64,000 nucleotides of DNA, from NCBI RefSeq assembly GCF_902459705.1, contig NZ_CABPRU010000003.1:310001-374000 (forward strand), written 5' to 3'. Source of the stretch: Pandoraea terrigena (GTDB lineage: Bacteria > Pseudomonadota > Gammaproteobacteria > Burkholderiales > Burkholderiaceae). The notes under the pieces were generated by a model that saw only the letters and a list, made by a program, of their open reading frames with translations, was not told the DNA's origin and did no database searches. The position numbers and the translations under genes are program-made. Below are positions 26,067 to 34,973 of the stretch, one piece after another. Within the stretch, counting starts at the first letter, position 1. Each line of letters opens with the position of its first letter.

Positions 26067-26331
26067 AGCGACGGGGCGCCGCCGCGTCACAAGCCGTGGA
26101 ACGCTCGCCTGGTGACATCTACGTGATCAGGCGGCTGCGCGAACGCCATTCGTTTCGCCAGTGTTCCCAATAAACAAGCTCAGGATCCCGTGCGTGACAC
26201 TACGTCGCAAAACCCGGATTCAGGAGAGGCGGATCGGCATCGCCGAGGACCGATCGCAGTTCCGCGATGTCGATCCGCTGGAAACACGAACATCACGCTT
26301 GCATCAGGAAGGAAATCAAAGCGCCGCCGAC

Positions 26332-27771
26332 TCACGCGCTCAGGTTTTCGCGCGGCGCCTGGGCGAGCGCGCCGGGTTGCTCGCCGCCACTGATCGGCAT
26401 GCCCTCCGAGACATGCACGCGGTCACGGCCAAGGCGCTTGGCGGTGTACAAGGCGTCATCCGCCAAGGCGATCAGACGCTGCGGCGTATCGCCTGCGGCC
26501 CCCTGCTGCGGCACATGCGTTGCGCAGCCGACGCTGACCGTCACGTAACCCTGCTGCACTGGACCCGGTTTCGCCAGCGCCCGAACACTTTCCGTCACGC
26601 GCGTTGCGACGAACATGGCGCCGTTTGCGTCGGTCTCCGGCAGGACGACCACGAACTCCTCGCCGCCATATCGCGCCACGAGATCCGTCGGTCGATGCGT
26701 CGCCCGCATGATGGCGAGTGCAACATGCGCAAGACACTCGTCGCCAAGCGGATGTCCATAGGCGTCGTTGTAGCGCTTGAAGTGATCGACGTCGACCATC
26801 AACAGCGATAATGGGTGCCCCGAGCGACGGGCCTGATCGAAATCGCGCGGGAACCGCTCGCTGAAGTAGCGGCGATTGAAGATACCGGTGAGCGCGTCGC
26901 GGTTGCTGTATTCGATCAGACGCAGGTGCGCGCGCGCCAGTTCGCGGTAAAGCCGCGTGACTTCCCACACCAGCACGCAGACAAGCAACCCCGGGGCCGA
27001 CATGCTGAATAGCCGCGCCAGGTACCACCCCAGCGAGAATCGCACCGTACTCATCAGGCTGAGCACGGTATCCGTCACACAAGCAAGCACGGCGAGCGCC
27101 ACCCACACGTCGAGCACCGCGCGCAAGCGACCGATCGCCAGCACGGCGCCCAGCGCGACGAGGTTCAAGACAAGCAGCACGATGCCAGCACCGCTGGCGG
27201 AGAAATCGCCCGGCGCGCTCGCCGGTGCCAACGCGGGCGGCAGCGGCACGGCCAACGCCGTCAGGCATAGCAACCCGCCCACAACAAGCGGCAGGCCGAC
27301 GAAGAGCCACATCGCACGACCGGACGGCGGCAACTGCGTCACGGACTGCGGGGTGAAGCGGCGTCGCACCAGCATGGCGATAAGCACGAGAGTGGGGAAC
27401 CCCGCATGCCAGAAGACCCAGATCCAGGCGGATGTCGTCGGAAGCGCCCCGAACAGCCCCTGCGGCGCGAAAAGGCCGGGGAACGTCAGCAGTTGCATCG
27501 CGACGGTCAATGCCGTAAAGGCATAAGCACCGGCGAGCAGCCCGAACACCGGCAGCCGGCTCACCGTAAACTGTACCGCCAACAAGAACGAGGCGATCGT
27601 CGCCGTCGAGAACACCGTTAGCCCACACATGGGCAGGAACGCGGCAACCGCCGGGAGTGCCGTGGTCGCGTGTGGCGCCGTCAATACCAGGGCAGCGAGG
27701 ATGACCATCGCCAGACAACCCGCGAAAGCCCTCTGACCAGGCGTTGCACGCTCCATCAGAAAGGTGTCCAT
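26332..27771 (-). CDS. Membrane-bound diguanylate cyclase, MASE4-like sensor plus GGDEF
   Basis: It makes the second messenger cyclic di-GMP from two GTP. The ATG at 27771 (MDTFLMERATPGQ), preceded by AAAGGGGA, gives 479 residues. The first 290 or so form about eight membrane helices. The block QLLTFPGLFAPQGLFG and FWHAGFPTLVL resembles the MASE4 sensory domain. The GGDEF domain follows, with NRDALTGIFNRRYF, the metal-binding VDVDHFKRYND and the active site RYGGEEF (about 366-370). RPTD, exactly five residues before GGEEF, is the RxxD inhibitory site for product feedback. The signal sensed is unknown. It stands alone, downstream of the liv terminator. Confidence 0.9.
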   Translation of the reverse strand: MDTFLMERATPGQRAFAGCLAMVILAALVLTAPHATTALPAVAAFLPMCGLTVFSTATIASFLLAVQFTVSRLPVFGLLAGAYAFTALTVAMQLLTFPGLFAPQGLFGALPTTSAWIWVFWHAGFPTLVLIAMLVRRRFTPQSVTQLPPSGRAMWLFVGLPLVVGGLLCLTALAVPLPPALAPASAPGDFSASGAGIVLLVLNLVALGAVLAIGRLRAVLDVWVALAVLACVTDTVLSLMSTVRFSLGWYLARLFSMSAPGLLVCVLVWEVTRLYRELARAHLRLIEYSNRDALTGIFNRRYFSERFPRDFDQARRSGHPLSLLMVDVDHFKRYNDAYGHPLGDECLAHVALAIMRATHRPTDLVARYGGEEFVVVLPETDANGAMFVATRVTESVRALAKPGPVQQGYVTVSVGCATHVPQQGAAGDTPQRLIALADDALYTAKRLGRDRVHVSEGMPISGGEQPGALAQAPRENLSA

Positions 27772-27960
27772 GACATCCCCTTTGATTCTCGATGTCCGAT
27801 GCAGAGCCAACAACAGGCGGCGTTTGACACACCTCCCCCACCGATTACCGGTTAGTCGCAGCATGCGCTAATTCCGCTCGGCTGCCAACGTGTGCCTGGC
27901 CGCCCTGCCGGCCCACCCTTTTGACACCGCCCTCCAGCCGTCGCATCCGCGGCCTCGCAT

Positions 27961-28009
27961 AGAAAAAGCGGCGTCGACACGCTATCGTCAGATAACGCGT
28001 CGACGCCGC
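27961..28009 (-). terminator. Strong intrinsic terminator of the liv operon
   Basis: A 19-base stem (27968-27986 with 27991-28009) closes a 4-base loop. On the minus-strand RNA the only two non-Watson-Crick positions become G-U pairs, and the stem is followed by CTTTTTCT. In the plus-strand RNA the same positions are A-C mismatches and there is no T-run. It therefore works on the minus strand, right after livF. Confidence 0.9.
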
Positions 28010-28089
28010 CTGATCGACGTCGTCCTTCGTCCTTGCCGCTCGGTGAAGCGCGGGGCCGCGTGCACGCCTCCCCGCGCCCCCGACAGACC

Positions 28090-28803
28090 TCAACCGCCCA
28101 GATATGCCTCGAGCACGCGAGGATTTCCCAGCAAATTGCGCCCCGTGTCTTCGAGCACCACCTTGCCGGTTTCGAGCACGTAGCCATGTTGCGCAATCTT
28201 CAGCGCTTGACGCACGTTCTGCTCCACCAGGAAGATGGTCAGGCCTTCGGCGTTGATTTCCTTGAGCGTGCTGAAGATGCCCTGCACGATGATCGGCGCG
28301 AGCCCCATCGACGGCTCATCGAGCAGCAACAGCCGCGGCCGCGCCATCAACGCCCGGCCAATCGCCAACATCTGCTGTTCGCCGCCCGACAAATTTCCGG
28401 CCATCTGGTCCAGACGCTCGGCCAGCCGCGGGAATCGCGCCAGTACCTTGTCCAGATCCGGCTTCACGTTCTGCTTGTCGCGACGCGTGTAGGCGCCCAG
28501 CTCCAGGTTCTCGCGCACGGACATCGTCGTGAGCGTGGCGCGACCCTCGGCCACCTGCACCAGCCCGCGCTGCACGATCTTGTTCGGCGGCAGACCGCCG
28601 ACCTCCTCCCCTTCGAAGCGGATCGTGCCCGCCTGCTTCTTGATAAGACCCGACAGGGCGAGCAGCGTCGTCGACTTGCCCGCACCATTGGCCCCCACGA
28701 GCGAGGTGATCTCGTGCTCGCGCAACGAGAAATCGACGCCCTTCACGGCTTCGATATGCCCATAGGCCACCCTCAGGCCCTTCACTTCGAGCAGCGCGCT
28801 CAT
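28090..28803 (-). CDS. livF: Branched-chain amino-acid ABC transporter ATP-binding protein LivF
   Basis: One of the two cytoplasmic ATPases that drive the LIV-type importer. 237 residues, the usual LivF length. Walker A GANGAGKST, Q-loop and the signature LSGGEQQMLAIGRAL are present, with Walker B LLLLDEPSMGLAP and a switch region ending FLVEQNVRQAL; the final Glu-Gln-Asn of that motif is typical of LivF. The start overlaps the stop of livG by 4 bases. Last gene of the operon, followed by a strong terminator. Confidence 0.95.
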   Translation of the reverse strand: MSALLEVKGLRVAYGHIEAVKGVDFSLREHEITSLVGANGAGKSTTLLALSGLIKKQAGTIRFEGEEVGGLPPNKIVQRGLVQVAEGRATLTTMSVRENLELGAYTRRDKQNVKPDLDKVLARFPRLAERLDQMAGNLSGGEQQMLAIGRALMARPRLLLLDEPSMGLAPIIVQGIFSTLKEINAEGLTIFLVEQNVRQALKIAQHGYVLETGKVVLEDTGRNLLGNPRVLEAYLGG

Positions 28804-29603
28804 GCCTTGTCCTCCGCGCCGGCCGCGAGTGCGGCCGCATCGTCGTCATCGTCATCGCGGCCGAGATAGGCTTCGATGACCTGCGGGTTATGCTTGATCT
28901 CGTCGGGACCGCCTTCGGCGATGATGCGCCCGAAGTTCAACACGGCGATGCGTTCGCACAATCCCATCACAAAGCGCATGTCGTGCTCGATCATGAAGAT
29001 CGTGTAGCCGCGCGCCTTGATGTTCTCGATCTCGCCCATGAGATCGACCTTCTCGCCCGTGTTCATACCGGCCACGGGCTCGTCGAGCAGCAGCAGCTTG
29101 GGCTCGGTCGCCAGCGCACGGGCCAGTTCGAGCTTGCGCTGATCGCCGTACGAAAGGTTGTCGGCGATGTCGTGCGCCTTGTGATCGAGCTTCACCCACG
29201 AGAGCAGTTCGTGCGCACGTTCGCGCGAGCGCTTCTCCATCTCCCGATACCCCGGCAACGAAAGCAGCAGGCCAGCCGGGCCATACGAGAGATGCCGATG
29301 CATGCCGACCACCACGTTCTCGAGCAGCGTCATCTCCTTGAAGACGCGGATGTTCTGGAACGTGCGGGCAATGCCGCGCTGCGTAATCCGGTGCGGCTTC
29401 TGCCCCACGAGACTCTCGCCGTCGAACGTGATGCTGCCGCCCGTGGGCTGCAACAGCCCGGTGATCAGGTTGAAGACGGTCGTCTTACCCGCCCCGTTCG
29501 GGCCGATCAGCCCGAAGATCGTGCCTTGCGGCACCTCGATGTTCACGTCCTGGAGAACGTGCAGGCCACCGAATCGTTTGGAAATATTGGAAAGCTTGAG
29601 CAT
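28800..29603 (-). CDS. livG: Branched-chain amino-acid ABC transporter ATP-binding protein LivG
   Basis: Second ATPase of the LIV-type importer. 267 residues. Walker A GPNGAGKTTVFNLITG, RTFQNIRVF, the signature LSYGDQRKLELARAL (the LSYG variant usual in LivG), Walker B LLLLDEPVAGMN and the switch motif MIEHDMRFVMG. An unusual run of six acidic residues, GRDDDDDDAAALAAG, lies near the C-terminus. It is 18 bases downstream of livM and overlaps livF by 4 bases. Confidence 0.95.
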   Translation of the reverse strand: MLKLSNISKRFGGLHVLQDVNIEVPQGTIFGLIGPNGAGKTTVFNLITGLLQPTGGSITFDGESLVGQKPHRITQRGIARTFQNIRVFKEMTLLENVVVGMHRHLSYGPAGLLLSLPGYREMEKRSRERAHELLSWVKLDHKAHDIADNLSYGDQRKLELARALATEPKLLLLDEPVAGMNTGEKVDLMGEIENIKARGYTIFMIEHDMRFVMGLCERIAVLNFGRIIAEGGPDEIKHNPQVIEAYLGRDDDDDDAAALAAGAEDKA

Positions 29604-29621
29604 GTCGTATCCCTCGTCCGC

Positions 29622-30497
29622 TTATGTGGAAGAGGCCGAACGCGTCTTGCCGGCACGGAACCAGCGGCGAAAACGCATCGGGTCCCAAATGCCCTTGGGC
29701 AGGAACAGCACGATCAGCACCAGGATCAGGCCGTTGACCACAAGACGGAAGGCGTCGAACGCGCGCAGCAACTCGGGCAGCAGCGTGAGAATCGTGCTGC
29801 CAAGCACCGGCCCCGCCAGCCCATTGATGCCGCCGAGAATCGCCATGGTGAGAATCTCGACGCCACGGTCGAAGCCGAATTCGTTCGGCCCGATGAAGAA
29901 CGTCAGATGCGCATTGAGCGCCCCCGCCAACCCGGCAAGCACCGCCCCCAGCACGAACGCCAGCATCTTGTATCCCGTGACATTGATGCCCATGAGGCCC
30001 GCTGCCGTTTCGTCTTCCTTGATGGCTTCGAACGCACGACCCACTTTGGATCGGCGCAGGCGCCACAACACGGCGAGCGCAATCACCACGGCGCCCGCGA
30101 CGTGCCACCACTGCGTCAACTGCGGAATGCCGTTCAGGCCCAGCGCGCCGCCAGTCAGGTCTTCCGTGTTGAGAATCAGCACGCGCACGACCTCACCAAA
30201 GCCCAGCGTTGCCATCGCCAGATACACGCCCGACAGACGCAGCGTCGGCTTGCCGATGATGAAGGCGATCAACGCCGGCGCCGCCATGCCGCCCGCCAGT
30301 GACACCGCAAACGGCGCGTCGTAGTTCATCGTGAGCAATGCCGCCGCGTACGCGCCGATGCCCATGAACGCGGCATTGGCCATGGCCAGCATGCCGCACG
30401 AGAGCGTGAGGTAAATCGACAGCGCCAGCAACGCGTTGGTGCCGAGTGTCAGCACCAGGTTGCTATAAACCGCCCAGAAATTGTTAAACCAGTCCAT
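29622..30497 (-). CDS. livM: Branched-chain amino-acid ABC transporter permease LivM
   Basis: Inner-membrane permease subunit of the LIV importer. 291 residues with about eight to nine hydrophobic segments. Family markers are LSCGMLAMANAAFMGIGAYA near residue 35 and GRAFEAIKEDETAAGLMGIN (about 165), the cytoplasmic loop that docks to the ATPase, then GLAGALNAH. It lies 13 bases after livH and 18 before livG. Confidence 0.94.
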   Translation of the reverse strand: MDWFNNFWAVYSNLVLTLGTNALLALSIYLTLSCGMLAMANAAFMGIGAYAAALLTMNYDAPFAVSLAGGMAAPALIAFIIGKPTLRLSGVYLAMATLGFGEVVRVLILNTEDLTGGALGLNGIPQLTQWWHVAGAVVIALAVLWRLRRSKVGRAFEAIKEDETAAGLMGINVTGYKMLAFVLGAVLAGLAGALNAHLTFFIGPNEFGFDRGVEILTMAILGGINGLAGPVLGSTILTLLPELLRAFDAFRLVVNGLILVLIVLFLPKGIWDPMRFRRWFRAGKTRSASST

Positions 30498-30510
30498 TGC
30501 GCCCCCGTGA

Positions 30511-31392
30511 TTACGCTTTGCGTTCGAGCACTTTGCCGAACAACCCCTGCGGACGCACCAGCAGGATCAGGAACAGCAGGCCGAACGCCACCGCGTCGCG
30601 CATGTTCGAGCCGACGTACGCGACCGACAGCACTTCGGCGAAGCCGAGGAACAGGCCACCGATCATCGCGCCGCGAATGTCGCCCATACCGCCGAGAATG
30701 ATGACCGCGATCCCCTTGTGCAGCATCGGCTGGCCCATCAGCGGAAACACCGCGTTGGAGTACAGCCCGATCAGCAGGCCCGCCATGCCGCCCAGACCGG
30801 CCGCGGCGAACGACGTTACCAGGAACAGACCCTCGACGTTGATGCCAAGCAGGTAGGCCGCCTTGGGCGACTCGGCGATGGCCCGCAGGGCGCGCCCGAG
30901 TTGCGTTCTCTTGATCGTGGCGATGAGCACGGCCATGAGGGCAAACGAAATGAAGATGATCGCGAGCTCGAGCACCGTCATGTGCACGCCGGCCACCGTG
31001 AGGGTGTCCTGCGGGATGAGGTCGTACGGGAAACGAAGGTTTTCCGCACCGAAGATGCCCTGCACACCGTTGTTGAGCAGAATGCCCACGCCAATGGTGG
31101 CGATCATCGGAATCAGGTGGGGTGCACCGCGCTTGCGCAGCGGTTTGAGCACCAGCACGTCGATGAGCAAGCCGAGCAGGCCGGCGACGACGACCGCCGT
31201 GACGATGGCCGCCCACAGCGGCAGGTGAAGGCGCACGACGGCTTGCAGCGCCGCGTAGGCACCGACCATGAAGACCGCGCCGTGCGAGAGATTGATAACG
31301 CCGAGGATGCCGAACACGAGGGTGAACCCGAGCGCGAACAAGGCGTACACGCACCCGAGGGAGAGCGCGTTGACGAGTTGCTGTTCCAGCAT
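30511..31392 (-). CDS. livH: Branched-chain amino-acid ABC transporter permease LivH
   Basis: Partner permease of LivM. 293 residues, starting MLEQQLVNALSLGCVYALFA. It has about eight membrane segments, the VINLSHGAVFMVGAYAA block typical of LivH, and the ATPase-docking loop GRALRAIAESPKAAYLLGIN. The ATG at 31392 is separated from the binding-protein gene livK by 130 bases that contain a hairpin, a layout that usually lets the binding protein be made in excess. Confidence 0.94.
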   Translation of the reverse strand: MLEQQLVNALSLGCVYALFALGFTLVFGILGVINLSHGAVFMVGAYAALQAVVRLHLPLWAAIVTAVVVAGLLGLLIDVLVLKPLRKRGAPHLIPMIATIGVGILLNNGVQGIFGAENLRFPYDLIPQDTLTVAGVHMTVLELAIIFISFALMAVLIATIKRTQLGRALRAIAESPKAAYLLGINVEGLFLVTSFAAAGLGGMAGLLIGLYSNAVFPLMGQPMLHKGIAVIILGGMGDIRGAMIGGLFLGFAEVLSVAYVGSNMRDAVAFGLLFLILLVRPQGLFGKVLERKA

Positions 31393-31461
31393 GGTGTGTA
31401 TTCCAGCCTGAGGGACGGAGGCACGCGCCGCACGGGGGTACGGCGAGCGCCAGAAACGCCG

Positions 31462-31493
31462 ATGGGCGTAGCGCCTTTCGGCCCTACGCCCAT
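31462..31493 (-). promoter_or_regulatory. Intercistronic hairpin between livK and livH
   Basis: ATGGGCGTAG (31462-31471) pairs perfectly with CTACGCCCAT (31484-31493). No T-run follows on the minus strand. A stem here likely stabilises the livK message or causes partial termination, which would raise livK over the permease genes. The function is inferred from position. Confidence 0.55.
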
Positions 31494-31522
31494 GCGGACT
31501 TCTTCAAGTGCTGCCGGGCTGC

Positions 31523-32674
31523 TTACTTCTCGATGACGTACTTGTTGCCCTTCGTCACGCTGACGATCGGCGACTGTTGTGCATCGTAGCCGGCCGGCTT
31601 GCCGTTCTTGCCCATGGCCTGACGGAACGCGAACTTGCCCGTGGCGCCGTCGTGCGTGGCCTTCGGCAGCGCGTCGCGCAGGGCCTTGCGGTCGGCGACC
31701 AGGTTGCCCGAGAGCTTCACGCCCTTGATCGCGCCTGCCGCGATGTACATCGCGTCATACGCTTGCGCTGCGAACTGGTCCGGCGCCACGTTGTACTTCG
31801 CCTTGTACGCGGCGATGAACTTCGTGTTGGCCGGCGTGCTGTTCTCGATCGACCACGGGCTACCCACCCACAGGCCATCCGAGCTGCCCTTGGCCAGATC
31901 GAACACCTTGACCGAATTCATGCCGTTGCCGCCGATGAACGGCACGTTGATACCCAACTGACGCGCCTGCACCATGATCGGCGCACCTTCGGCGATCAGG
32001 GCCGACAGCACGATGGCGTCCGGGTTGCTCGCCTTGATCTTCGTGAGCTGCGCCTTGAAGTCCACGTCGCCCTTGGCGAACGTCTCGGTCGTCGTGACCG
32101 GGATCTTCAGATCGGCAAGGGCCTTCTTGAAGTTGTCGTAGCCGCTCTTGGTGAACACGTCGTCGTTGCCGTACAGCACCGCGACCTTCTTGATACCCGT
32201 GTGCTTGGTCGCGACCTTGATGGTCTCGGGCAGCACGTCGGCCTCGGTCACCGAGTTGCGGAAGATGTAGTCGCCGATGGACGTAATGCCGTCAGCCGTA
32301 TTCGACGTGCCGAACGCCACGGTCTTGCCGGCTTGCGCGATCGGGTCGGCAGCCTGGGCCGAGTTCGACAATGTCGGGCCGAAGACCATGAGCACCTTGT
32401 CCTGGAAGATCAGCTTCTTGAAAACGTTGATCGCCTCTTCCTTCTTGCCCTGCTCGTCTTCGACCTGCAGCACGAGCTTGTTGCCGTTGATGCCGCCGGC
32501 AGCGTTGATTTCATCAGCCGCGAGCTGGAAACCGTTCTTGATGGCGGCGCCATACTGCGCCGCACCGCCCGACAGTGCCTCGGCCACACCGATCTTCAGA
32601 TCGGCTGCGTGGGCCGCAGCCACCATCCCCGTAGCGACAAGTGCGCACAGCAACTTGGTCATGGTGCTTTTCAT
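31523..32674 (-). CDS. livK: Branched-chain amino-acid ABC transporter substrate-binding protein
   Basis: Periplasmic type I binding protein that hands leucine-like amino acids to LivHM. 383 residues. The start ATG at 32674 follows GGAGGG. Its signal peptide ends at VAAAHAADLKIG and has no lipobox Cys, so the protein is free in the periplasm. Family landmarks are IGVAEALSGGAAQYGAAIKNG, AADEINAAGGING and VFGPTLSNSAQAADPIAQAG. It opens the operon livK-livH-livM-livG-livF. A perfect 22-base palindrome and a GC-rich hairpin lie between its start and the end of pmbA. Confidence 0.93.
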   Translation of the reverse strand: MKSTMTKLLCALVATGMVAAAHAADLKIGVAEALSGGAAQYGAAIKNGFQLAADEINAAGGINGNKLVLQVEDEQGKKEEAINVFKKLIFQDKVLMVFGPTLSNSAQAADPIAQAGKTVAFGTSNTADGITSIGDYIFRNSVTEADVLPETIKVATKHTGIKKVAVLYGNDDVFTKSGYDNFKKALADLKIPVTTTETFAKGDVDFKAQLTKIKASNPDAIVLSALIAEGAPIMVQARQLGINVPFIGGNGMNSVKVFDLAKGSSDGLWVGSPWSIENSTPANTKFIAAYKAKYNVAPDQFAAQAYDAMYIAAGAIKGVKLSGNLVADRKALRDALPKATHDGATGKFAFRQAMGKNGKPAGYDAQQSPIVSVTKGNKYVIEK

Positions 32675-32714
32675 GAGTCTTTTCCCTCCAATTCCTAGTC
32701 TCTAGTTATGAGAA

Positions 32715-32735
32715 GGCGCGCCTTGTGAGCGCGCC
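32715..32735 (-). promoter_or_regulatory. Leader hairpin upstream of livK
   Basis: GGCGCGC (32715-32721) pairs with GCGCGCC (32729-32735), 40-60 bases before the livK start and inside the probable 5' leader. No T-run follows. It may shape mRNA stability; no known riboswitch is recognised. Confidence 0.35.
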
Positions 32736-32758
32736 CATTACCCTAACTACCGCGTCAG

Positions 32759-32780
32759 TTCTTAAGCCACGGCTTAAGAA
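32759..32780. promoter_or_regulatory. 22-base palindrome upstream of livK, candidate operator
   Basis: TTCTTAAGCC (32759-32768), a 2-base spacer and GGCTTAAGAA (32771-32780) form a perfect inverted repeat 85-106 bases before the livK start. It could be an operator for amino-acid-responsive control of the operon or, less likely, a stem ending pmbA transcription, since there is no T-run. Confidence 0.5.
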
Positions 32781-32893
32781 AACTCCCAAGCATAACGCAA
32801 ACTGCCTGTACCGGACACGGCAAATGGGGGTTTTGCCCCGTTGCGGCGCAAAAATGCAACGCGTTTATGGCGTCGCGACGGCATTTTGCAGCA

Positions 32894-34252
32894 TCAATGA
32901 CCGGCGATGGTCATTTGTTCAATCAGGATTGACCCGACCTCCTTGGTGCCGCGCACGAGCGCATCGGCGCCAATGGCGACGATCTGCCGGAACATGTCGT
33001 TCAGGTTGCCCGCCAGCGTGATCTCCTCGACCGGGTACTGGATTTCACCGTTCTCCACCCAGAAGCCCGAGGCGCCGCGCGAATAATCGCCCGTCACATA
33101 GTTCACGCCCTGCCCCATCAGTTCGGTCACCAGCAGGCCGGTGCCGAGCTTGCGCAGCATCGCGCGGAAGTCGTCCGTCGGCGCGGTGAGCTTGCTGTAC
33201 ATGCGCAGGTTGTGCGAGCCGCCTGCGTTGCCGGTCGTTTGCATGCCGAGCTTGCGGGCCGAATAGGTCGACAGGAAGTAACCCTGGACAACGCCGTCGC
33301 TCACGACATCGCGGGCGCGCGTCCTCACGCCTTCCTCGTCGTACGGGGCGCTGCCCATGGCGCGCGGCACGTGCGGATCTTCGTGAATGCCGACATGGTC
33401 GGCAAACACCGGCTTGCCGAGGGTATCGACAAGGAACGTGGCCTTGCGATACAACGCGCCGCCGCTCACGCCCTGCACGAACGCCCCCAGCAAACCGGCG
33501 GCGAGCGGCGCCTCGAACAGCACCGCGCACTTGCGCGTGGACAACTTGCGCGCATGCAGGCGAGCCAGCGCGCGCTCGGCGGCGTAGTGGCCAACGGCTT
33601 CCGGCGAGGCCAGGTCCTCGGCGGCGCGCTTGGACGAATACCAGTCGTCGCGCTGCATATGGCTGCCCGAGCCGGCAATCGGAGAGACCGAGAGGTAATG
33701 ACGCGAATACGGATATCCCGAGAGAAAGCCGCGGGTCGTCCCCAACATGAATTGCGAATGTTGGGCCGACACGCTGGCGCCTTCGGAATTCCGGATCAGC
33801 GGACTCACGTCGAGTGCCGCCTTCTCGGCGCGTCGCGCCAGTTCTACCGCAGCATCCGCGGTAATGTCCCACGGATGGAACAACGACAGGTCCTGCGGAT
33901 GCATCTCCAGCAGTTCGGACTCGGCGAGTCCGGCGCAATCGTCTTCCGCCGTGAAGCGTGCAATGTTGTAGGCCGCGTCGACCGTGTCGTGCAGCGCCTT
34001 GCGCGAGAAGTCCGACGTGCTGGCGTTGCCGCGACGCTGGCCGATGAACACCGTCACGCCCACCAGCTTGTCGCGGTTGCGCTCGATGGTCTCGACCTTG
34101 CCGCGCCGCACCGAGACCGACAGGCCATCGCCCTCGGATATTTCGGCCGCCGCGTCGGTGGCGCCGAGCGAACGGGCGTATTGCAGTACGTCGCTGACGA
34201 TTTCCTTGAGTTGATCCTGGGTATGCGTGAAGTGCTGGGTCGCTTGGGACAT
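32894..34252 (-). CDS. pmbA: Metalloprotease PmbA (TldE)
   Basis: PmbA/TldE pairs with TldD in a zinc protease that trims modified peptides and unfolded proteins. Here it has 452 residues, typical length. Landmarks are the N-terminal VSVRRGKVETIERNRDK, the middle SRHYLSVSPIAG, and near the end SKLTAPTDDFRAMLRKLGTGLLVTELMGQGVN with GDYSRGASGFWVENGEIQYPVEEIT, all conserved in the family. TldE lacks the zinc HExxxH motif, as does this protein. tldD is not in the window. It is divergent from darP with 115 bases between. Confidence 0.94.
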   Translation of the reverse strand: MSQATQHFTHTQDQLKEIVSDVLQYARSLGATDAAAEISEGDGLSVSVRRGKVETIERNRDKLVGVTVFIGQRRGNASTSDFSRKALHDTVDAAYNIARFTAEDDCAGLAESELLEMHPQDLSLFHPWDITADAAVELARRAEKAALDVSPLIRNSEGASVSAQHSQFMLGTTRGFLSGYPYSRHYLSVSPIAGSGSHMQRDDWYSSKRAAEDLASPEAVGHYAAERALARLHARKLSTRKCAVLFEAPLAAGLLGAFVQGVSGGALYRKATFLVDTLGKPVFADHVGIHEDPHVPRAMGSAPYDEEGVRTRARDVVSDGVVQGYFLSTYSARKLGMQTTGNAGGSHNLRMYSKLTAPTDDFRAMLRKLGTGLLVTELMGQGVNYVTGDYSRGASGFWVENGEIQYPVEEITLAGNLNDMFRQIVAIGADALVRGTKEVGSILIEQMTIAGH

Positions 34253-34367
34253 CGTCGCGATTCGGTCAGTGGCTAAATAGGAACCGCCATCTTAGCGCGA
34301 CTTCCCCGCCGTCGTGCGCAGGCCCGGCAACTATTTGGTCGACGCGCGCCGCGCTACAATAGCGCCC

Positions 34368-34973
34368 ATGACGCATATTCAACGCTATAACCATATCGCC
34401 CACGCCGAGCTTTCCGACGAAGGCCCGAGCAAATCCCAGCGAAAGCGCGAGTCGCATGCCTTGCAGGACCTGGGCGAAGAACTGGTCAACCTGGCCAAGG
34501 ACGCGCTCGCGCGCGTGCCAATGCCCGAGAATCTCGAACGGGCCGTCAAGGACTGTCGCAAGATCACCGCACACGAAGGCCGCCGCCGTCAGATGCAGTA
34601 CGTGGGCAAGCAAATGCGCACGCTGCACGAATCGGAAGTCGACGCAATTCGCCGCGCCCTCGATATCATCAAGGGCGTCTCGAAGGCGGAAACGGCCAAG
34701 CTTCACGCGCTCGAGCGCTGGCGCGAGCGCCTGCTGGCCAAGGACGAGGCCCTCACCGAGTTGCTCGCCCAGCACCCGCAAGCCGACGCCCAGCAACTGC
34801 GCACGCTGATTCGCAACGCCCGCCGCGAGCAGGCCGCGCAAAAGCCCCCCAAAGCGTTCCGCGAGCTATTTCAGGCGCTCAAGGATCTGCTTGGCACCGG
34901 ATCGTCCAGCGTCGAATCTTCGGATGACGCCGACAACGAACTGCCGGAATTCCCAACCCGCGAGGAAGAGTGA
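34368..34973 (+). CDS. darP: Ribosome biogenesis protein DarP (YjgA, DUF615)
   Basis: A 201-residue helical protein of the DUF615/DarP family, which assists late assembly of the 50S ribosomal subunit. It shows the conserved SKSQRKRESHALQDLGEEL near the N-terminus, KITAHEGRRRQMQYVGKQMR, and LERWRERLLAKDEAL. The ATG at 34368 is chosen, with a TACAAT -10-like hexamer 13 bases earlier at 34355. The stop overlaps the mog start by one base (TGATG), so mog is translationally coupled. The acidic C-terminus is common in the family. Confidence 0.9.
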   Translation: MTHIQRYNHIAHAELSDEGPSKSQRKRESHALQDLGEELVNLAKDALARVPMPENLERAVKDCRKITAHEGRRRQMQYVGKQMRTLHESEVDAIRRALDIIKGVSKAETAKLHALERWRERLLAKDEALTELLAQHPQADAQQLRTLIRNARREQAAQKPPKAFRELFQALKDLLGTGSSSVESSDDADNELPEFPTREEE

